Part shown: piece by piece, positions 34,866 through 45,800 of the stretch
How positions within the stretch are numbered: position 1 is the stretch's first letter
How the letters are laid out: each line of letters begins with the position of its first letter
Source of the DNA: Muricea muricata
Taxonomy: Eukaryota > Cnidaria > Anthozoa > Malacalcyonacea > Plexauridae
DNA length: 64,000 nucleotides
NCBI GenBank assembly: GCA_963855995.1
Contig: OY979719.1
Location: 6,262,001-6,326,000, forward strand
Reading direction: 5' to 3'
Translations under genes and position numbers: made by a program
Notes under the pieces: model-generated
The model's database searches: none
Seen by the model: the letters and a program-made list of their open reading frames with translations, nothing else
Told to the model about the DNA's origin: nothing

Positions 34866-37800
34866 TCCTCGTAACTGCAAGCACAAACTGACGGTTACGC
34901 AACTCCGATACTCAGATAACTTTTGTTGAAATTGAATACTAGAACGCCCACTCTACGAAATTTCAAATAGTTACAATGTAATGGCGTGCTAAGAATAGTC
35001 GCTGTGATTCAATTTTAGACCATTAAATTGAGAGGCGTTGCTAATTTTATCGTTTCAAATAGCAGAGCTAATTTTGTATTTGGAAAAGGGAGCCAAGAAT
35101 TTATTCATCCCTACAGGGCTAGCATTTGTCTCACACTGTAGGTAGCATTGAAAAATGTACACTACACACTGGTCTCGCTCCATACTTGGAGCGTCCCAAC
35201 AGGATCGTGCAATGGCTCTTTCTTTAACCTGTAACTATTGTATCGTTTGCAATGGAATGTTGAGAATTTGCTGGCTGGCGATTCCCTCGGGAAATACGGT
35301 ATAAATAAGGAATGAAACACCTCTAGGGAAGAGAAAGGAGTTTTCTCGAAACACTTGCTTTCTTATAATCTAGTATAATTATCCCTTTTCAATTTTGACG
35401 ATGATTTATAACTTGCATATCTCCATGGTTTCAAAATACAAAGTCATATACAGTCATATACACTCGTATATATATATGCAGTCAAATACCCATATACCAC
35501 TATGTCTTTGATTTTTTGGGGTCTTTTTAAACGACCCAAAAACTCAAGACATAGTCATTATTGGTATTTTGGAGAGTTGAAATTAAAAATGGGAAATTCG
35601 TGAGGGGATTTCATCCTACAATGTATATAGAAGACTAAGTAACATAGACCTAGGCAAAGGAGTCGCAGAATTTAAGCGCATTATTATAAGGATGATTACT
35701 CCAAACAAAAAAACAAATTTGTCCCATAACCTTCGAATCGCAACTGTACAATCTAAGATCTAATCATCTTATATGCTCAAACAATCATTTGTACCAATAA
35801 GAATCACATTGCTCTCACAATTGCAATTTAAAACGTAGTTTTATACTGTACGTATTTCAAAACATATGTATTATGGACAATAATTTAGCTACTTTAAATA
35901 GCTTCATTGTAAATATAGGTGCACTGATATCCTTTTCTAAATGTATAATTCATACAATTTTTTATGATTTATGTTTCATGGTTGCACATGTTGAAAAGAT
36001 GAAGCAGTCCTTTGTCAATGTTCCACAGCTCTACCGAATATAATAATATTTAAGAATTGTTTGCTAATCAATTATCCGTCATTCGTCCTAGAGATTTGCG
36101 TGGGAGTCTAGACGACATTTTGTCAAACACACACAATGATTGTAAGCTAATGACTGTGAGAAAAATAAAAATATCCCGTCTCTCAACTCTCTTGGGCGTA
36201 TTGTACGAAATTTAAGAGCATTAGTAAAATCTATTTGGAATTGAAATTTCGCGCAATGTATAGAAATATGTTCTTTAATTATAGCAAATAAAATTACACA
36301 AACATAATTGTACAAAACTGCATGTAAACTGCTTTAATAAAAAGGGTGATATTAAGTTTGTGCTGAAAGTTCGAATCCCACTATAATATAACCTCATTCT
36401 AATTTTAAAGATATTTATGCAAGGAAAATGGCATTCTATTTGACCTCTCAAACGGAAACATTTTTGCAATTATGTCAATTATAACCACGGCCTAAACTTT
36501 TATAATCGTCAGCGATAGGAATTCTAATTAGAAAATTATACTATTTTTATTGACTTGTTTTGCAATTTTTACTGTTTTTCACCCACGAGAAATGCTACTT
36601 AACTATAGGGATAACTTAGATATTGACATTTATTGAGTGGAGAAATGTAGCATATGTAGACAAATTAATACATCAATCAAATCTTAGCCTGCCATATACG
36701 ACAAGCTTTACAAAACAATTTCGCTATAATTTGTTTGTTACCAATGTTTTCTTCGTGTGCATGTCTACAGATAACGACGATTAACACATAAAAGTTGCTA
36801 ACTTTTGTCCGTATTTGGCCAGGGTCAAATTGCAAAGAATACATTGCAAGGAGTTAATCCATCTCAATTAATATAGCAACATTTTTGGGCCAAAGTTCAC
36901 ACTTTGAATAGTGCAAACTTTGAGCTGTATTGAATGCATGGCATTTTTTAATAGCCTTATCAATGCTTTTTTCCATCTTTTCTATATAATTGTTCAAATT
37001 GTTGTCATTAAAAATTGCGCAACAACGAAGTGCTTCAAACGGTCAATATCACAATTAAGGCTGTAATCACGTATGCATTGAAAAAAACTCTCACTCTTAC
37101 AATCAGTGAATAGTCTTCACAAAATAATCGGTTTGCCATTTAAATTGTTGCTACACATAAAGGAAAGTTTAGGGGCTGAAAAGAGTACAATTTTTTTATC
37201 TCATTCCATACATGAGTATTTTTAAGCTTGCTCGATGTGATGGGTTTTCTAAGATTGTTACGAATATTCTAAGATCATGTTAAGATGTATTCTTGCATCA
37301 ACTAGTTGTATGTACTCATCGTCCCATAACAATGGCTATAGTCTAGCTTTTATCTAATAAACCATCTACAGTTAAACTTTCTGAAATAATTTAAAAGCAC
37401 TGAATTGTAAAAGCTTTTATTCGATACTGCATGGACATGTTGTATCACATGAGAAGCCAAACGCCATTAGATTTTTTCAGTCTAGTTGATTAGTGAGTAA
37501 TGAATATTAAACGATGAAATATCTTACATGAGGAACATATGTGTCCCAAAATTCCAATCGTATTTTACCAGAATTTCGTACAAAAATAGAACTTTGAGTC
37601 ATACTGTATTCTGGTGTGGTTTGTATAACATGAATCAACTTCGTGTTAAACTGTTAATTGTTCCATACAGATTTTGTAACTTCTTTATTTTCAGGTCTCA
37701 CCACTGTGTACATACTTATTACACATGCACCAAACTGCATATTAGGATATCCTGCTGTGTTTCAATGAAAAGAGTCACGCCGGCCGGCAAACGCACCATT

Positions 37801-38500
37801 GCTCATCCTGAAATAATGGACTTGGCCATTTTGATCATAGAAACGTGGCAAGGTCAAAAATTTTTTCTTTTGAACAAAAAAAGCTTTTTCCCAACGTTTT
37901 ACATCTTAATAATATAATCTTCTGAAAGTTGCTGTTTTTGTTATAAAAATATGAACAATATCATTCTACCGTATGTCTGCAATACACATTGCAAGATGAG
38001 AATTAGTTTTTATACCTTGTAATACGATGATTTCGGATTTCGCTCCTCTTGTTGTCTTCCGGAGTGTTCTTGCGATGGGAGAACGGACTTAATGATTGAC
38101 CTCTGTTTCTAGACATGCAACTAAAAGCTGTGATGAATATTTAAAGTTATTTTCGTATCAAATTATCGCCTCATTAACCAATTACACCAAAGACGCTTTA
38201 AACAAAATTCGTTTTCAATCGTTCTTCGCCAAATAGCATTAGTTATAAGTTACTTTGACAATCAGCACTCAGCTTAAAAGTAAGAACGTGTAATAATGCG
38301 CACACCAGATTAAATTTCGAGCCTTTGGACAAGAATAAATGAGCGAAGTGTTTACGCGTTCTTTCTAAAATTGTTTCACCTTGAACTGTGGTGTATAAAC
38401 TACAGGTGTTTAAAACAAAACAATGTAGTCATTTGCAAAGAGGCAGTGCTACCTTTAAGACTATTTTGTTGCAATTTAGTCCATTTAATTGAAATTTCAG
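34866..38500. other. Intergenic, no supported gene
   Basis: The DMRT promoter probably lies just upstream of 34740. An ORF at 37528-37917 is preceded by no convincing start context and has no family resemblance. The rest is AT-rich with no clear repeats. Confidence 0.45.
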
Positions 38501-38593
38501 TCGGGTGGTTTTGATGCACTGAAAGACGATGAAAAAGAGATGTTGAAAGAGTTGGCAGAATTGATAGGCCAGACATTAGAGCGTCGCGATTTA
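38501..38593 (+). CDS. Orphan candidate exon
   Basis: A 93-base open segment is bounded by a good acceptor (AATTTCAG) and a consensus donor (TTA/GTAAGT), phase 0 at both ends. It encodes 31 mainly helical residues (starts SGGFDALKDDEKEML, ends LERRDL). I could not find partner exons with matching phase nearby. The SGGFDALKDDEKEM start distantly recalls the segment that follows PARP-type zinc fingers, but this is only suggestive. It may be a remnant of a lost gene or part of an unrecognised one. Confidence 0.3.
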
Positions 38594-39847
38594 GTAAGTT
38601 CAGCTGGATTTGTTTGTTTGCATTTTCCACGGTCAATGGGCGTTAATTGTTTTCATGAAACAAACGAAGAGATTTGCAGTGTTACAATTATATTTTGAAA
38701 TTGAAACAATTAAAAAATCAAAACTGATTTTAACCACAAACAAAAACATGATGATGATTTTATTGAGAAAACCGGAACAAACGTTTGGATGCATGTCTCA
38801 TGTTGGACCGTCAGTTTAATTTGGTCGATGTTTTCTTAGCTTTTATTTTTAAGATGAGATATTGTGAACAAATACGCGACAGCGGTGGAATTTTGACTAT
38901 CCAAACATACAGTCACTAGAAACTTCTTAATATGTAAACGTGTACGAATGTTTGTATTTTTCATTTGTAAACAACTCCTTGACAACCAGCTAAGAATAAG
39001 TTCTGGTGTAACTAATGGGGCGGCCAGTTTTGGGCTAGGAATAGATACTTAGATAGATACTGGGGCCACCCTGTTCCAGCCACTCAATTGACCAATAGAA
39101 AAAAGATGGCAACATTTACATTTTATCTGAGGGCATTGCGAGCATGGGGCAAAAAAGACTGAGAAAGATGCCAAGAAAACACCCAAAGATATTAAATTTT
39201 AACATAACAAAGAAATGCTTGTCCTTTGACAGACGTCAAATTTGCTTTTTAAAACATTTTTGACCGCAATGCATTGTAGTAAAATGTCAATCCGCCATCT
39301 TTTTCGTTACGGTCAATTGCATTTTTTGGCCAATAAAAACGTTGAAGCGTTAAACTGGCTGGTCGCAGCGCCAGTACGTATACGCGTAAACTGTGTAAAA
39401 AAAGGCGAAAGGTGTACTGCTAAAATTAAGGCCCTACTCTCGATTCTATATGGTGATCCAGGAAAATTCAAAATCTCAACTTTGAATGCAGACTGTGATG
39501 AAGAAAAATTCTCGTAAATGTTTAGGATTTTTCCACTGAAAACGCATCCGCTTTTAAACGTTAGATATATATATTTCTGTGAAATTGCGCGGTCAGCGAC
39601 GAGTAGATTGGTCACTAGTCTTGTTCAAAGTAAATATGGCGGTGAATGGCGGTAAAATTTGCACGAAGATTTAAATGTCATGTACGAATTTTGTTCAAGT
39701 GCGTTAAAATCCTCAAAACAAGCAAGTGCAACTTGTGAAGTGAATGGAAGTGGCGCTAAATTTTGTACGGCGTTCAATGTTTGCAGTCAAAGACAGTCAA
39801 GTGTATAATTCCCAAAACGACAAGTCTTTAACGAACAGAATCGCAAA

Positions 39848-42800
39848 ATGGACAACATGTTCGACTTTGAGGACGATGATATAACTGATTCGATGACAGT
39901 TGAAGATTTTCAGCTGCTTGAAAAAGAAGCCTGGCAAAAAGCTGAGGAAAAGTCGGGAGTCGACAGCAAGAAAACTAGCAATGTGTCTTACACTAAGGAC
40001 AATGGTACAACATCCAATGAAGCAAGTAACTCGACAGGACCTCGTTCGACGAGAAAGGAAGTGTTAGTCGGTGCAGATATTGACGAATTCATCCGAAAAG
40101 TTAAGGAACTTGAAGGCAAACTTTCTGGTAAAGAAAGCGAGTTACAAGTTGTTAGGAATAATTTAGATGCACGTCGTAGGGAGTTGAATGAAAAAAATGT
40201 CACGATAGCTCAGTTGACGAAACAACGAGATAAAAAAAGAACAGAACGCGATTGTAAATTAGCACAAGAAGTTCAAGCTTTGAAAACGAAACTGTCCTTT
40301 CAAGAGCACGAACTGAATAAGTTAGAAATGCAAAGACTTCAATCTCAGAAGGTGCCAAATTCCCAGAATGGTTGTAATAATTATCAGAGAGTGTCAAGTT
40401 CTAAGAAAGGATCCCAGATAGTCACGCATTCTGTGAAACGGAAGGCTGAAGTTTCTGGCTCAAGTCATCAATTAGATTTAGAAAATTCATTTAATGACTC
40501 TCAGACATCTTGCTATAAGATTCCCAAAGGAAAAGTGCCACGCCTTGAAGCTGGGCGAAACAATCGTGGGAAACAATCGAGGTCCCCGGAAATGGAGCCA
40601 AGTTTGTTGTGCAAACTAAAGACAGATAAGGTAGCTAAGCCAAGAGAGACAACTGCTTCAAAAGAAAGAGCTACAAGTGGAAGTATGTCCATAAACAATC
40701 AACGACAAGAACTGAAGATAAACATGTCTGAAAGAAAAGCTTGTAACCTGATTAGGGAACTTGTGCTGTCCCATAGTTGTGATGCGAACTTAAATGACGG
40801 CAGTGATTTTGAAACAGTGAGTTTGTTGACTTTGCTGAAATTTCCTTTGAAACACCTCCCTGCTGTTTTGAAAAAGCATTCAGTCAATGCAAGTCAAGAT
40901 CTCTCATTGTCGCAATTCCCAAATTGGCAGACCCAGGTGCAAGCAGCCTTATCAGACAGCGATGAGGAACTTGACTTTGATTCTGGGAAATATAACCTCG
41001 TATCACAGGGGATGTTTTTATTATTGAACTTGTTGAACCTGTCAGAGCAGAATGTTGACACTTTAGGAGTTATGCATGTCTTAGTTTTTCTGGAATTGTA
41101 CATTACATCATACTTGTTGACAAGGCAGAGGATCGATGAACATGACAGTAAGTCCGAGAGTGATCCAAAGAATCCTCGTCAAGAGACTGCTACAGCAAGG
41201 GAAGATGCAACAGGTAGTGGAGTACAAAAAGTTCTGTATGATGACCAAGACATGATTCAAACACTACAGATTCTTAAACTGTTATTCTACTCTACACCTG
41301 GTCTAGTAAAATGTGTCTTAGACAAGACAAGCCCCACATTGTTTAGCAAAGATACAGCCAATGATGATGTCATAGTTATCTCTGATTCTGACGAAGTGAA
41401 ACCCAAGGTAAGAACAGCGGCAATGCCAGACGAAACTGAATGAAGCGGGAATTGGAGGGCAAAGGAATGTTTTTTTGGGGGGGAGGCAAAATTTTTAAAG
41501 ATATGTACTAATGATAGTCAGTAGATATACATATAGGCCATAATTTTAATGAAACTCAGAGAAATTGCAAAATATTGTTGTGATCTTGGGAGGGGGGGCT
41601 TAGGAGCAGGACACAAATTAGGGGGGGGGGGACAAATGCCATCCTGGGTAGGAACAGGGTTGTTTTGTGGTTGTGTAAGAATTTCTCAACCAACAGTTTC
41701 GTTATGTCCTTGTTGTCTAGGGAGAAGAAAACAACGATGAAGACAATTTAAATGGTACAGAAAGTAATTTTGCTTACCTACTTATTAATTTCGTTTTATG
41801 AGAGTAAGACTTTATATATGGGCATATATGGTGCATTTTCCAACCACCTGTTAGTGAGCTCGAAACTTGCATACCTGTGGAGCACATTTGTCCATTCTGT
41901 TTCAATCAATCCAATTCATTTATTATAGTGAGATGGTAGGCAATAGCTAGTAATATTGATAAATTAACTTGTGTCCCTGCCTAAATTGGTTGAATTAAAA
42001 CTCTAGGGAAGATTAACTGGCAGAATGTTACATTTGCACAAAAAGCAACTGTAGCCAGACTTGCCTGAGCTTTTTTCCAGTGATGTGATAGACAGCATTC
42101 TATTTACATATGCTACATGTGCTTCCCACAATCATCACATTACCATAAGATTTTCATGTGTTCATATTTACTATAGTGAGTGAAGACAATGCTGCGGTTG
42201 GCTCATTCCGTTCACTTCTATTGCAAAATCTATGCAAACTTGTTCCCTTGTCGGTATGTTGAACTAGTTGTACAGTTATGGCTGATTTACGCTGTATAAC
42301 TCCTTTGCTTGCAATTCAGGCAATTGTGGTAGACCTTTAACTTAAAGCATGCTTTCAAAAGGCAACAAATTGTTAGTGTTGGATTGAACTGTCATAATGA
42401 GCTGTCATATTGTCGTAAGGTTAACTTACTGTGTGCAATTTTAAGTAAATTATTGCAGTTACAGGTAAAAGTTAGCCTTAATAACCTTGTTGTAACTATT
42501 CCGCAATCACAAATTCATTGTCCTTATCATTTCTATAATTTAGAATGACAATCCGTCGCTCTCAGTTTGTCATGCTGCATTCAAGGTGCTCATCGCAATG
42601 ACTTCATTATGTGACAACCAACAATTGGAAAGGTAAAACTACTTTTCTACAAGACACTATTTTCAACTTTGACTCATGAAATGATTCTTTTTATTCAGGA
42701 TGTTCATTCCTTTAAATCGTGGATGTCTCATTGAACTCCTGGCCAAAGGTGATTGTGCAATGCCAACTGTTTCTCTTGTGATGTCTTTGATTACAAATTT

Positions 42801-45800
42801 TCTACCTTGCCGAGATGTGCACAGCATGGTTTGCTCCCGTACAGGTATAAATGTAGCTGCATTCTTCCATTTGTTAGAATTTTCTAGTAATTAAGCCATT
42901 AGAATGGGGTTTTTGAAATAATTTTCTTTGATTTAGATGACTGTATATTGCTGAAGATCTACCAGTGTGCTTGCGAAGAGGAAGATTATTATGGTTCTGA
43001 TGAAATGTGTCGAGAATTTCTTGTGCAGGTATGATCCTACTTGAGGATCAAATGCATGTTTGATACTGTTGTTACAAAGAATAGCTGCTATGTTTTTAAA
43101 TAAATAGAACATGGAATTTTTGTTTGCTTTTATTATTATCCATATTATAAAGGAAATACCTAAACGACATAAACACAGGTCAACAGTAGTTCAATTTGTA
43201 AATTTTATTCTGTACAAAAGTGCAAGTGTACAAGAAAGTGATGTAAGAATAGTCACCCTGTGTTACTAAATTGCCCAGAATATCTTTGTATCAGGCTGCC
43301 GCCCCTTCCCCCTGCTTTGTTTATCTCCCTATGCACAGACAACATTTATTTTCCCAATTTAAGTACCTGAATTTAACTGTTGTTTATCTGTAGTTCTTTG
43401 AGCATCTTGAATATTAATGGCCATTCCCCAATTGGACAAAGTTTTAAACTGGAAAACAATTTTAGCACAGTTGGAAAGAGCTTCCTAAATTTAGTGAAAT
43501 TGTGAAGTTTGGTTGCAAAATATTGTAAAATGTGGAAAATATGGTCCTGTAAAGTTTGCGAATTTTGTGTACTTTTGTATTACGCACGGAAAAGTGTTAC
43601 CACTATGTGGAAATGTGGTAACGCTTTTTCCCGCGTAATACAAAAGTATACAAAATTCGCGATCTTTACATTACTATATTTTCGACATTTTACAATATTT
43701 TACAACCAAACTTTCCATAAAAGAGACGTTTTCCAATTTGAAAGTTTGTCTAATTGGGGAACGGTCCATTAATTGTGCTTTGTTTTTGTAGTTCTTTCAG
43801 TTTTTAGCGAGGGTTGCAGCCAGTCACTATGATTCTATTGAATTCCTTCTCGAGTCAGATTGTCAGTGTAGTTTTGAGGTAAGTCTGCCTATCTTTGCGG
43901 TAATATTCAAACCTAAATGAGACGATCAAGTTAAATTACACTATGCCTTTGCACACCCATTACCTTGCGCTGGCCAAAATAGGAACAGGTTGCGTAGAAT
44001 GTTGCTGAAAGTAGAACACAGTATTATTTCTGCAGACTGTGTCCGTCCATAAAAACTTTCTTCTTACAGAGAAGAACAAGAAAAGTGTAAAGTATAGTGA
44101 AAAGTCGGTATTGCCCGAATCTGTTCTGTTTAAAATCGTTTGGAAATCACAAGGCAGTAAAACGTTTGAAAGTACAAACTTTTTATCTCATTATTCCCGC
44201 GATAAATTGGTGGGAGTCACTTTCATTCTTGTCGATGTTGTTTTATTTCATTCTTGTCGATGGTTTTTCTTAAAGTGTGCAGCATAAAACATTCCTCAGA
44301 ATAAGCCCTGGCGAGCAGCGCGACACTGACAGAAACTGGTAGACCTGTTCTTTCTCTACCTGGAACGATAAAGGGAAATTCGACCAAATTCAGAGAGAAC
44401 TAAGACAGAAAGGCCTTCGCTAGAAACGTCAATTTTCACTTTATCGTTTCCAGCTGTGACGAACCTATACCTTTCGTGCCCCAGCTCAGATTTGCAAAAA
44501 AGCCACGGGTATGCGAAAGGTTCGCAAAATAGGCAGTCATTGAGGAAGGTTTCATGTCAACACATGCTACACAATGTATCCTAAACACTAACATGACAAA
44601 AAAATAATAGATGATGATCTATTCCTGAAATCTTCTTTTTGAGAAAAATAGTGATTCATTCTGAAGGTCCATTCTGATCTTCAGTTCGGAAAGCCCAATT
44701 TTACAACATTTTGAGGAAGGCTTGAAAACTTTGAAAATTTTGCCCGGAGGAAGGTTCAAGGCTTTTTGCAACTCTGCCCTAGCTAGCCCAATTCTGATTG
44801 TGGTTTCACTAATATTAACTGCACTACCTACACCGGTTAGTTTGAGACTTATAGTGTGTTTTCTTGTGTTCAGATCATCCGCTGTCTTGTGTTAGTTCTG
44901 TATGATAAAGTGAAGTATCTGCTAGATTTGGATATTGAGCACGTCACGTCACATGATAGGTAGGTATACACGATCCTCTTAAGGTCTATCTACACGATAC
45001 GATTTGTCGCATACGACTCTTACTCTGGTATATGTGATCCAGTAAGCACGCGTAAAAAACGTCTTCAAACGTAAAAAACGATTTCAAATTTCGCCATGAG
45101 CGAACGAGTAAAAATCTGGATTCAGCGCTCGTTTCCATACGCTAGAGTAAGAATTGTACGCGACAAATCGTATAGTGTAGATAGGCCTTTAAGTGGAGAG
45201 AGGAAAAAGAAATATGTTAGAGGTTTGTTTAAACCTGCGATTTTGACCTTCTGAGAGATGTAAACGAGTGGATTAAATTAATAACAAATAGTACGAGTAC
45301 ATGATTTCTCACTGGAAGATTCCAAATCGATTCACTCGTTCACATCCGTCAAAGGTGGAATTTGTAGTAGAAATCACTAGGAAAATTGCAAGCGTGCAAG
45401 CAATTACATTGAGCTTTATTCGTATGTGCATGTCGTAAGAATCAATAGGGCCATTTATACGAGCGAAAATAAGCGGCGGCTTAAATAAGTCGAGAACACA
45501 GCCTTTTATACGACAGTTTTACTAAATTTATTAAAATAGCCCAAAACACTCGTATAAATAGGACAACGCATCATATAAACAGACTTGCCTTGGTCGCAAA
45601 CATCATATTAATAAACTAAACTAATAATAAATAATATTAACAAACATCGTATAAATAGACTTGCCTTGGTCGCGAACGAAGCGTTTTTACGAGGTTTTCC
45701 CGCCTAAAATTGGCCGCGGTTAATTTAAGACGAGGCCCGAACCCTGGGCTAAAATTAGCCGCGGCTTATTTTAGTCGCAAAGAAATTGTACGTTTATACA

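Noticed and set aside
37528..37917. 129-residue ORF
   Set aside because: It is AT-rich with no conserved motif, convincing start or poly(A) signal; kept as non-coding.
39242..39615. Overlapping ORFs on both strands upstream of ATRIP
   Set aside because: No motif or splice support; they are probably chance ORFs near the ATRIP promoter.
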